From Nitrososphaerota archaeon (GTDB lineage: Archaea; Thermoproteota; Nitrososphaeria; Nitrososphaerales; CADDZS01), in contig JAPCJV010000017.1 of the NCBI GenBank assembly GCA_027886785.1, positions 1 through 12,421 on the forward strand: DNA of 12,421 nt, written 5' to 3'. This document shows, piece after piece, positions 1 to 6,339 of this stretch. Position 1 is the stretch's first letter, and each line of letters starts with the position of its first letter. A model generated the notes under the pieces. It searched no databases and was not told where the DNA came from. It saw only the letters and a list, made by a program, of their open reading frames with translations. Position numbers and translations under genes: made by a program.

Positions 1-282
1 GTAGTTCTCCCCAATCTACTAACGCTGATCGCGGCAAACGTGGTACTCATGATCACAACCGCCGTGGTCGGAGAGGCGGGACTAGATTTTCTCGGATTGG
101 GGAATCCAAGTGTCGTTAGTTGGGGGACGATGCTCTACTGGGCGCAGGCGTACGCCTTGTTCAATGGAGCGTGGTGGTGGGTACTTGCTCCAGGGTTGTG
201 CATTGCACTATTGGGACTGGGCGCTGTTTTGGTCAGCCTGAGCATTGAAAATGTCTTCAATCCGAGGTTGAGAACAAGGTGA
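1..282 (+). CDS. Opp/Dpp-type ABC transporter permease, C-terminal fragment (DppC-like)
   Basis: This is the last 93 codons of an inner-membrane permease; the start lies before the window. The frame is open from base 1 and ends at TGA 280-282. The segment with FLGLGNPSVVSWGTML matches the conserved block of DppC/OppC permeases, in which a FLGLG turn and a WG pair follow the cytoplasmic EAA loop. Two hydrophobic stretches, at about fragment residues 5-23 and 57-80, fit the final membrane helices, and the ending NPRLR resembles the usual DPRLR tail of the family. The protein would form the substrate channel with a DppB-like partner, expected upstream. The stop overlaps the GTG start of the next gene (GTGA, 279-282), so translation is probably coupled. 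The substrate cannot be read from this part; peptides or oligosaccharides are both possible. The family call is firm. Confidence 0.88.
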   Translation, partial: VVLPNLLTLIAANVVLMITTAVVGEAGLDFLGLGNPSVVSWGTMLYWAQAYALFNGAWWWVLAPGLCIALLGLGAVLVSLSIENVFNPRLRTR

Positions 283-1238
283 CGAAATCCCTCCAAGTCT
301 CGGAGCTGAGCATCGAGTATTCGGTCCCGCAGGGCTTCGTCCGAGCAGTAGATCATTTGTCTTTTGATTTGGAGGAGGGTGAGGTCCTGGGAATCGCTGG
401 TGAGTCGGGTTGCGGGAAAACTACAGCCGCACTTTCAGTCCTGAGAATCCTCCCACGGAGCGCGAAAGTCGGCGGGAGTATCGTCTTCGACGATGAGGAA
501 GTCCTCGGGATGAAGGAGGACCGGTTGAGGCAGTACCGGTGGAAGGATGTGTCGCTTGTCCCGCAGAGTGCTATGAACGCTTTTGATCCCGTACTTACAA
601 TAGGCGCCCAGATAGTGGAAGCGATTCGCCTCCATGAAAAAATGGACAAACGAGAGGCTTGGAAAAAAGCAGGAGATCTCCTCACAAGCGTGGGCATAGA
701 GCGAAACAGGATTAGGCATTATCCTCACGAATTCAGCGGGGGAATGCGCCAGAGGGCCGCGATCGCAATGGCGATTGCCCTAAATCCGAAAATAGTTATT
801 CTCGACGAGCCCACGACTGCGCTAGATGTGGTCACCCAGAGACAAATTCTGAATCTACTAAAAAACTTGCAGAAACAGCTAAGAGTCTCTTTCATATTCA
901 TTACGCACGATCTTTCCATTCTGAACGAGCTATCCGACAGGATCATTGTAATGTACGCAGGGCGGATCGCTGAAATTGGGAAGACGGAAAGAATCTTTTC
1001 GAGTCCGAGCCATCCGTACACTCAAGCTCTTTTGTCCTCCATGCTCCCGGTTTATGGGCCAATACCGGATGCGAAACCCATTGGAGGACTTCCGCCCAAC
1101 CTTGCTTTTCCCCCGCAGGGATGCCGCTTCCACCCCAGATGCCGGTACGCGTTTGAGCGCTGTAGCTTGGAAGAGCCGAAACTCATCTCAATCGATGAAG
1201 AAGTTGCGGCGTCCTGCCACCTGCTAGAGAAACTCTGA
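279..1238 (+). CDS. Opp/Dpp-type ABC transporter ATPase, DppD-like
   Basis: A cytoplasmic ATPase of 319 residues that would power the adjoining permease. Walker A GESGCGKTT is at residues 41-49, the Q-loop glutamine at 96, the signature SGGMRQR at 153-159, Walker B ending ILDE at 174-177 and the switch histidine at 210. The C-terminal oligo_HPY region carries four cysteines (282, 288, 295, 313) in a CRFHPRC context. In some DppD/OppD proteins these four cysteines hold a [4Fe-4S] cluster; whether they do here is inference. Length and domain order are normal. The GTG start at 279 overlaps the previous stop and is the only start that keeps full N-terminal homology. It lies between the permease and a second ATPase, the standard DppC-DppD-DppF order. 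The family assignment is secure; the transported solute is not known. Confidence 0.93.
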   Translation: MTKSLQVSELSIEYSVPQGFVRAVDHLSFDLEEGEVLGIAGESGCGKTTAALSVLRILPRSAKVGGSIVFDDEEVLGMKEDRLRQYRWKDVSLVPQSAMNAFDPVLTIGAQIVEAIRLHEKMDKREAWKKAGDLLTSVGIERNRIRHYPHEFSGGMRQRAAIAMAIALNPKIVILDEPTTALDVVTQRQILNLLKNLQKQLRVSFIFITHDLSILNELSDRIIVMYAGRIAEIGKTERIFSSPSHPYTQALLSSMLPVYGPIPDAKPIGGLPPNLAFPPQGCRFHPRCRYAFERCSLEEPKLISIDEEVAASCHLLEKL

Positions 1239-1240
1239 GG

Positions 1241-2248
1241 TTGACGACGGACTTCGAAAAAGATCAGTCTCCGGATGTCATAATCGACCTTAACGACGTT
1301 GAAGTCGATTTTCCGACGAGCACCGGATTATTTAGGCAAAGTCACATCAGCGCTGTGGATAAAGTGTCCCTTCAAATCAGGAAAGGCGAATCTGTCGGCT
1401 TCGTCGGAGAAAGTGGAAGTGGGAAATCGACTATTGCCCGAGCGATCGTTAAGCTCGTGAAGCCCACATCAGGTCGCGTCCTGTTCTTGGGGCAGGATAT
1501 TTTCAAGCAAGACGCGAAGCAGCGCAAGGAATACAGAAAGCACGTGCAGATGATTTTTCAAGATCCCTATGAATCCCTGAACCCTAGAGCTACTATTTCG
1601 AAAATTATCGAAGAACCTTTGATCGTGCATCACATTGGTCAAACTAAGGAAGAGAGAAAGGGGAACGTTCGTAGGTTGCTCTCGATCGTGGGGCTAGAAG
1701 CTGAACTCGAAAATCGCTTTCCGCAGGAACTTTCCGGTGGGCAAAGGCAGCGAGTCTCGATCGCCCGGGCCCTCGCAGTGAATCCCGATGTGGTCATCGC
1801 CGATGAACCGGTGTCCATGCTCGATGTGTCAATTCGCATCGGCATCCTAAACCTTCTCAAAGATCTCAAGAAATCTTTGAACTTGACGTTTCTTTTCATT
1901 ACTCACGACCTGGGAGTGGCCAGATACTTTTGCGACCGGATTGCAGTAATTTATCGAGGACAGATTCTGGAAGAAGCCCAAACTGAGGAATTGATCAGCA
2001 AAAGAAGGAGTCCCTACACCCGGCTACTTCTGGACTCCGTCCCTGGTTCCAATCTAATCTCCGAAACGTCGCTGGAAAAAGAAGACAAGGGGGCACCGGA
2101 TGAACTGCAGACTCTGAATGAGATTTCCGGTTGCCGCTTTCATCCTCGTTGTCCTAACGCCGCCGAAGATTGTTCAAAGTCCCCGCCGACTCTGGTGGAC
2201 TTTGGGAACAAACATTTCGTCGCCTGTTACCACCCGCTTGCCCAGTAG
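1241..2248 (+). CDS. Opp/Dpp-type ABC transporter ATPase, DppF-like
   Basis: The second ATPase of the transporter, 335 residues. Walker A GESGSGKST is at residues 56-64, the Q-loop FQD has its glutamine at 107, the signature LSGGQRQR is at 164-171, Walker B ending IADE at 186-189 and the switch histidine at 222. The FQDPYESLNPR segment after the Q-loop is typical of DppF/OppF. The tail has the oligo_HPY motif GCRFHPRC with cysteines at 298, 304, 311 and 329, so both ATPases could carry the four-cysteine site. The TTG start at 1241 lies two bases after the previous stop. No well-spaced Shine-Dalgarno is visible, so reinitiation is likely. This is the last gene of the operon: its stop is only 5 bases from the stop of the convergent dehydratase, with no hairpin between them. 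No substrate-binding protein gene is in the window, so it must lie upstream or elsewhere. Confidence 0.93.
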   Translation: MTTDFEKDQSPDVIIDLNDVEVDFPTSTGLFRQSHISAVDKVSLQIRKGESVGFVGESGSGKSTIARAIVKLVKPTSGRVLFLGQDIFKQDAKQRKEYRKHVQMIFQDPYESLNPRATISKIIEEPLIVHHIGQTKEERKGNVRRLLSIVGLEAELENRFPQELSGGQRQRVSIARALAVNPDVVIADEPVSMLDVSIRIGILNLLKDLKKSLNLTFLFITHDLGVARYFCDRIAVIYRGQILEEAQTEELISKRRSPYTRLLLDSVPGSNLISETSLEKEDKGAPDELQTLNEISGCRFHPRCPNAAEDCSKSPPTLVDFGNKHFVACYHPLAQ

Positions 2249-2253
2249 AGACT

Positions 2254-3519
2254 CTACAAATCAAATTTTTCATTTAGAGCATATTTCGCAGCCACCTTCT
2301 CGTCCAGTTCGATCCCCAACCCCGCCTCATCGTTAAGCTCGATGAATCCAGAATGGATCACGTTTTTCTTCTTCACTAATTTCGCCCATATCGGCACGTC
2401 GCGCCCGTGGAATTCCAGCACTCCAAAGTTAGGTACCGCAGCTGCGACGTGAGCTTGGGCCAGAGTCCCGATCGGACTGCCGATGTTGTGAGGGGAGAGT
2501 ACCATCTCCTTGATCTGAGCCATTTGCGCGATCAGTTTGGTTTCGAGCAATCCCCCAGCTTTCATAGCGTCTGGGGTGACTATGCGCACCTTCGTATTCA
2601 GTAGAGGCGCAAACCCGTACCTTCCGTAAAGATTCTCCCCGGTTGCAATCGGAGTACTTGTAGCGTTCGCCACCACGTCTATCAGACTCGGATCTCCGGG
2701 GGGCACCGGATCTTCCAGCCACATCACATTGTACTTTTCGATCGCTTTTGCGAGAGCGATCGAGGATTGCACGTTGTACCGCCAGTGCAGATCAAACAAA
2801 ATGTCCGTATCGTCTCCCACAGCTTCTCTGACCGCTCCTACGAGATCCGAGAGATAACTCGTCTCGGAGTTCGTCAAGGACCCCGAGGATAGATTGTACT
2901 CTTGAGTGAATGGGGTTGGCACGTCCAGATCGAACTTTATCGCCGTAAACCCCTCGCTTTTCATAAGGCGCGCTCGAGAAGCGTACGCCTTTGGCGTATA
3001 CGCTTCAGAATATTTGCCCGTGGTCATTCGGCCGTGAATCGGCTCATCACCTTGCTCCTCCTTCTTTCCTCCCCTTTTTCCCTGAATCTCTTGCATCCAT
3101 TTGGGTCTAGCAGGGAGGACAACCGCGTCCATCGCTTCGAGAGACTTGCCCGCATGGGTATCCACATAGATTCGGATCTTGTCCCGGAGTTTTCCTCCGA
3201 GAAGAGTGTAGATGGGTACGTTCAGAAATTTTCCAGCAAGATCCAGGAGGGCTGTCTCAATTGCGGAGATGGCATGAAAATTCACCCCGGAGTATCCTGA
3301 AGGCACAGAAGCCCAGTACATCTTTTCGAAGAGACGATTAATTTCGAGAGCGTTTTCTCCCACAAGGAGACGCCCAAACTGTTTGATGACCCCCTCAAGC
3401 TCAGGAGCGTAAAATCCTTCCCCGGTTCCAAATAATTCGCCGGCGTACACTCTGGCAAAGGCCCACTGGTAATTGCCTTCAACTGTGGCTGAAGTAACCT
3501 TAGTGATCTTAAGCGGCAT
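2254..3519 (-). CDS. Enolase-superfamily sugar-acid dehydratase (mandelate racemase/muconate lactonizing enzyme family)
   Basis: A 421-residue enzyme expected to remove water from an aldonic acid, giving a 2-keto-3-deoxy acid. The N-terminal capping domain covers about residues 1-130, followed by the barrel. Visible active-site features are KFD (K195, D197), metal ligands D243, E269 (WLEDP) and E295 (TGEN), and the D317/H344 pair (SPHN). D243-L-H245 gives the D-x-H pattern of galactonate/gluconate-type dehydratases, in which the histidine is the general acid. Residues 136-178 form a charged, lysine-rich insertion. The ATG start at 3517-3519 gives a family-like N-terminus. It converges on the transporter operon and diverges from a zinc dehydrogenase, which supports a role in non-phosphorylative sugar oxidation. 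The exact substrate (gluconate, galactonate, arabinonate, xylonate or another) cannot be told from sequence. A racemase role is possible but less likely. Confidence 0.88.
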   Translation of the reverse strand: MPLKITKVTSATVEGNYQWAFARVYAGELFGTGEGFYAPELEGVIKQFGRLLVGENALEINRLFEKMYWASVPSGYSGVNFHAISAIETALLDLAGKFLNVPIYTLLGGKLRDKIRIYVDTHAGKSLEAMDAVVLPARPKWMQEIQGKRGGKKEEQGDEPIHGRMTTGKYSEAYTPKAYASRARLMKSEGFTAIKFDLDVPTPFTQEYNLSSGSLTNSETSYLSDLVGAVREAVGDDTDILFDLHWRYNVQSSIALAKAIEKYNVMWLEDPVPPGDPSLIDVVANATSTPIATGENLYGRYGFAPLLNTKVRIVTPDAMKAGGLLETKLIAQMAQIKEMVLSPHNIGSPIGTLAQAHVAAAVPNFGVLEFHGRDVPIWAKLVKKKNVIHSGFIELNDEAGLGIELDEKVAAKYALNEKFDL

Positions 3520-3522
3520 GCT

Positions 3523-3533
3523 CTCTGACAGAG
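3523..3533. promoter_or_regulatory. Short palindrome CTCTGACAGAG next to dehydratase start
   Basis: A perfect inverted repeat (5-base arms, one central base) lies 3-14 bases upstream of the dehydratase ATG, inside the 121-base divergent region. Its position would suit a repressor site or a small 5' hairpin near the ribosome binding region. An 11-base palindrome can occur by chance, so the regulatory role is only a suggestion. Confidence 0.25.
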
Positions 3534-3584
3534 CGAATTTTGGGTATTGAAAAATCTATTCGGGAGCTCCTCTGCATTTTTTCC

Positions 3585-3591
3585 TTATTAA
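3585..3591 (+). promoter_or_regulatory. TATA-like box for the zinc dehydrogenase gene
   Basis: TTATTAA lies in an AT-rich stretch preceded by a T-run and CC. If it is the TATA element, transcription would start near 3614, leaving a short leader that holds the AAGGA ribosome binding sequence (3626-3630). It is placed by eye and not confirmed. Confidence 0.3.
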
Positions 3592-3640
3592 CCAAAGTCT
3601 CGCCGATGGATTTTGACATGTTCCTAAGGACGTGAACCGC

Positions 3641-4672
3641 TTGAAGGCAGTAGTAAAACAGCGCAAGGGGGAGGGATTTGTGGAGCTTTCCGAAGTACCA
3701 GAGCCGGCGATTGGAGACTCGGATGTGCTTGTAGCAGTAAATGCGACTGGAATCTGCGGAAGCGATCTCATGATCTTGCACGATTTCTTTCCCGGTTACA
3801 ATACACCGGTTATTTTAGGGCATGAGTTCTCGGGAGTGGTGAAGGAGAAAGGGAGAGATGCCGGGAAATTTTCGGTAGGAGACAGAGTGGTTTGCGAAAC
3901 TCATGCGTATATTTGCAATAATTGCAGGTACTGCAAATCAGGATTGTACAATCTCTGCATGAGTCGAAAGGGTTTCGGATATGGGTTGGACGGTGCGTTC
4001 ACCAAATATGTCAAAGTGAGGGAACCGATAGTGCACCACATTCCAGACTCAATTCGGCTGGATGATGCAGCGGCGATGGAACCTCTGTCCGTGGTTGTAA
4101 ATGCCCTCACTCGAAATTCAAAGATCTCTCAGGGAGATAATGTGCTTGTTATCGGACCGGGTCCCATCGGATTGTTGGCTGTACGGGTTGCAAAATTATC
4201 CGGAGCAAAAAAAGTCACTGTGGTTGGAACTGAGAGGAGCAGAAGACGGCTTGCCCTCGCTTCGACTCTGGGTGCGGATGATGAGGTTTTGGATGCAGAT
4301 CTCCGCGACGATTTTTCTAAATCTCCCGGAATATATTCAGACCAGTTTGATTTAGCTGTCATCGCGACCGGGAATCCTGATGCCTTCGAGATGGCTCTCC
4401 GAGCAGTGAGGAAAGGTGGTACGGTGATTCACATAGGAGAGTCTACGAAACAGGCTTCGTTCCAGTTCTCGTTGATAGAGAAAAAGAATCTCACAGTGCA
4501 GGGCTCGTTCAGTCATAACTGGCCAGTCTGGGAAGAAGCGATCTCGCTCGTGAATTCGGGAATGGTAGACCTTTCTCAGTTAATCACTCACAAGTTCGAT
4601 TTGGAAGAGTGGAAAAGAGGGTTCGATTGCGCGGAAAGTAGAGAGGGCGTGAAGGTTTTGATAAAACCCTGA
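3641..4672 (+). CDS. Zinc-dependent medium-chain alcohol/polyol dehydrogenase
   Basis: A 343-residue NAD(P)-dependent oxidoreductase of the MDR superfamily, closest in style to sorbitol, threonine and archaeal sugar dehydrogenases. Catalytic zinc ligands are C39 (GICGSD) and H61-E62 (GHEF), with E147 (MEPL) a possible further ligand. The structural zinc lobe has C92, C95, C98 and C106. The Rossmann motif GPGPIG is at 172-177, followed by a strand ending VVGTERSRRR; the arginines could favour NADP, which is inference. The TTG start at 3641 is chosen because it gives the family-typical MKAVVK opening and stands 10 bases after AAGGA (3626-3630). GTG at 3632 is in frame but only one base from that sequence. 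It is divergent from a sugar-acid dehydratase, so it may oxidise a sugar to its lactone or acid upstream of that step. The substrate is not determined. Confidence 0.9.
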   Translation: MKAVVKQRKGEGFVELSEVPEPAIGDSDVLVAVNATGICGSDLMILHDFFPGYNTPVILGHEFSGVVKEKGRDAGKFSVGDRVVCETHAYICNNCRYCKSGLYNLCMSRKGFGYGLDGAFTKYVKVREPIVHHIPDSIRLDDAAAMEPLSVVVNALTRNSKISQGDNVLVIGPGPIGLLAVRVAKLSGAKKVTVVGTERSRRRLALASTLGADDEVLDADLRDDFSKSPGIYSDQFDLAVIATGNPDAFEMALRAVRKGGTVIHIGESTKQASFQFSLIEKKNLTVQGSFSHNWPVWEEAISLVNSGMVDLSQLITHKFDLEEWKRGFDCAESREGVKVLIKP

Positions 4673-4676
4673 CTTC

Positions 4677-4728
4677 AAAAAAAGGGAGGAGGGCGCGGAG
4701 CCTAGAAACGACGAAGAAAGCTCCGCCC
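4677..4728 (-). terminator. Hairpin plus T7 terminator for the propeller gene
   Basis: Read on the minus strand, GGGCGGAGC (4728-4720) pairs with GCTCCGCGCCC (4701-4691), with a 2-base bulge and an 18-base loop. About 8 bases later comes a run of seven T (4683-4677). It lies between two convergent stops (4672 and 4746). Hairpin plus T-run fits termination of the minus-strand gene, and the hairpin may also mark the 3' end of the dehydrogenase transcript. Confidence 0.5.
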
Positions 4729-4745
4729 ATCCGATTTGCTTGATT

Positions 4746-5876
4746 TTAGGGGAAGAAGTTTGTCGGTGGCACTGTTTGCCCTGTGTAGTCGCCGACTACG
4801 AAGCCTGTGTAGGGATCGAATAAGGTGTTGAAACCGTTACCCGCGACGTTGGTGATGCCGTACTGGAAAGTGATCTGCTTTTGCGGAGTGATCAGGATTA
4901 CTCTGCTGTTGAACTGATCCGCAATCATGGTCTGCCCCGTAGATAGGCGGACAGCGTTTGTAGGTAGCGGATTGGAGTTGCTGTTAGTTTGCTTGTTTGT
5001 GAAGTACTGGAAGACAACGTGCTTTGAGGATGTGACTTCAATGATTCTCGAGTGCCCCGAGTCCGTGATCAGCGTGTTGCCATTGGCGAGCCTGCTAGCG
5101 AACGCGACCAGAAACAGACCTTGGCCATCCTGCCAGGCAATGTGGTGAGAACGAGTTACTTCAATGGTGCGGTTGTTGTTTTCATCAGCGATCAGGATGT
5201 TACCATTCAGCAGGAGCTCCGCGCTGTTCGGATTATTCAGCTGGTTGGGGCCTTTGCCCGTAACACCCGTCGTGCCATACTGCCAGACGATCTGGTGGTT
5301 CAGATTTACTTCGATCACCCGCTCGTTGCTCTGATCCGTTATCAGGATGTCATGGTTTGGAAGCTGGATTGCGAAAACCGGAACGCTCAAGAGATTCGGT
5401 CCCGACCCAGTTTTTCCCGCTTGACCGTACTGCCAGACAATCTTGCCAGCAGAGTCTACTACTATCACTCGGTTGTCCACACACGCTGTGGCTCCTGCGA
5501 CTCCGGCAGGGATACCGGTACCAGAAATAATGGTGTACCCGTTGCCTACTCTTTCCGCATCATTAGATCCACTTTCAGAGTGGGCTCCCGGATTGCAGAG
5601 CAACGGATTTCCGGAACCGAAGCTCCACACGATCGCCTTTGTTAGAGGGTTTACTTCTATAACCCGGTTGTTGAATTGATCAGTGATGAGCACGTTTCCA
5701 TTTTGATTGAAACCTGCATTTTGCGTCGCTGCACTAGCTGTAAATGAAACCGCGATGAAAGCTGACAAGACTAGGAGGATCCCAACGATGGCGAAAGCGA
5801 TGGATGTCACTTTCGCCCTGGTTCCTCCTCCAGGCATGAACCTGGAACTTCCTAATGTGCCTTGGAGGTGTGACAT
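4746..5876 (-). CDS. Membrane-anchored six-repeat beta-propeller protein (NHL/PQQ-like)
   Basis: A 376-residue protein. A short N-terminal stretch with R20 and K22 is followed by one hydrophobic helix at about 23-49 ending ASAA, so it is either a signal peptide or an anchor, with the rest outside the cell. Six copies of a unit of the form G-N-x-L-I-T-D-x-x-N-x-R-V-I-E-V ... I-V-W-Q-Y-G are seen at about residues 60-87, 112-151, 174-201, 224-251, 265-292 and 314-340; the second is degenerate. Six such units suggest a six-bladed propeller of the NHL or PQQ-like type. These folds usually bind proteins, sugars or cofactors; no catalytic residues are evident. The unit resembles the arylsulfotransferase-like and NHL-like propellers often found in soil archaea. 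It has its own promoter and terminator, so it is likely a single-gene unit. The fold is confident; the function is unknown. Confidence 0.85.
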   Translation of the reverse strand: MSHLQGTLGSSRFMPGGGTRAKVTSIAFAIVGILLVLSAFIAVSFTASAATQNAGFNQNGNVLITDQFNNRVIEVNPLTKAIVWSFGSGNPLLCNPGAHSESGSNDAERVGNGYTIISGTGIPAGVAGATACVDNRVIVVDSAGKIVWQYGQAGKTGSGPNLLSVPVFAIQLPNHDILITDQSNERVIEVNLNHQIVWQYGTTGVTGKGPNQLNNPNSAELLLNGNILIADENNNRTIEVTRSHHIAWQDGQGLFLVAFASRLANGNTLITDSGHSRIIEVTSSKHVVFQYFTNKQTNSNSNPLPTNAVRLSTGQTMIADQFNSRVILITPQKQITFQYGITNVAGNGFNTLFDPYTGFVVGDYTGQTVPPTNFFP

Positions 5877-5911
5877 ATTGGTGGGCTACTATTAGGGTAG
5901 TAGTAGTTATG

Positions 5912-5923
5912 TTTTGCGCAAAA
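5912..5923. promoter_or_regulatory. Perfect palindrome TTTTGCGCAAAA at predicted propeller promoter
   Basis: A perfect 12-base palindrome sits about 36-47 bases upstream of the propeller ATG and covers the transcription start expected from the TATA-like box at 5940-5948. That position would let a dimeric repressor block initiation. The sequence is seen directly; the operator role is inferred. Confidence 0.4.
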
Positions 5924-5939
5924 TTCTTCCGTTTCAGAG

Positions 5940-5948
5940 CTTATAGAA
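5940..5948 (-). promoter_or_regulatory. TATA-like box for the propeller gene
   Basis: On the minus strand this reads TTCTATAAG, close to the archaeal TATA consensus. The usual spacing of about 26 bases would put the transcript start near 5918, giving a leader of about 42 bases. Confidence 0.4.
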
Positions 5949-6070
5949 TCGTTTTCCACCCTCATTCCTTGTAGAGAATGGCTGATCGACTGTGGAAGTA
6001 TCCTTTTTTGGTGAATTTTTCAGGAAGAAAGTAGCGAAAGAAGGTACACCACCCCGGTTCTAAATTGAAT

Positions 6071-6141
6071 TATCAAAGCAATCTAGAATCAAAAATTGGC
6101 GGAATAACTTGGTTTGATAGGTTATGAATCCAAATAACCTG
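6071..6141. repeat. Cluster of inverted and direct repeats upstream of the S53 gene
   Basis: Three relations are visible. TATCAAA (6071-6077) is inverted as TTTGATA (6113-6119). AGGTTAT (6119-6125) is inverted as ATAACCT (6134-6140) with an 8-base loop. AATAACTTG (6103-6111) recurs as AATAACCTG (6133-6141), 30 bases apart or about three helical turns. No T-run follows, so a terminator is unlikely. A multi-site regulator binding region is the likeliest reading. It lies 200-270 bases before the protease start. Confidence 0.35.
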
Positions 6142-6339
6142 ATCCGCTTGATTTAATTTACTCCCTTCGATTTTCGTTTTCGGGCTGAAAGCGACTGTTT
6201 GTGCTTACTCAATTTTCGATATGTTCGTTGAAATTTCCTGACGCTTTGAATTCTGAAATAGCTTCCATGATGGTCGCGGATGGTGTAAAACGAGTAAAGC
6301 GGATTAAGGACAGGCGCCGTACTTCGCCAGGATTTCATT

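Larger units (their letters stand above)
5877..6339. other. 463-base divergent intergenic region
   Basis: This gap separates the minus-strand propeller gene from the plus-strand S53 protease gene. The propeller side holds a TATA-like box (5940-5948), a 12-base palindrome (5912-5923) and a CTACTA/TAGTAG inverted repeat (5886-5903, 6-base loop) just upstream of the ATG. The protease side holds nested inverted and direct repeats at 6071-6141. AGGA (6329-6332) lies 7 bases before the protease ATG. No convincing small gene or RNA gene is seen. A 117-codon minus-strand frame entering this region has no family-like features. Confidence 0.6.

Noticed and set aside
2429..2722. 97-codon minus-strand frame within the dehydratase
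   Set aside because: It is an alternative frame on the same strand as a strongly supported enzyme and covers its metal-ligand region.
5052..5645. 197-codon plus-strand open frame inside the propeller gene
   Set aside because: It lies antisense to the regular repeats of a clear protein; its translation has no domain-like pattern, and its length is a by-product of the repeated codons.
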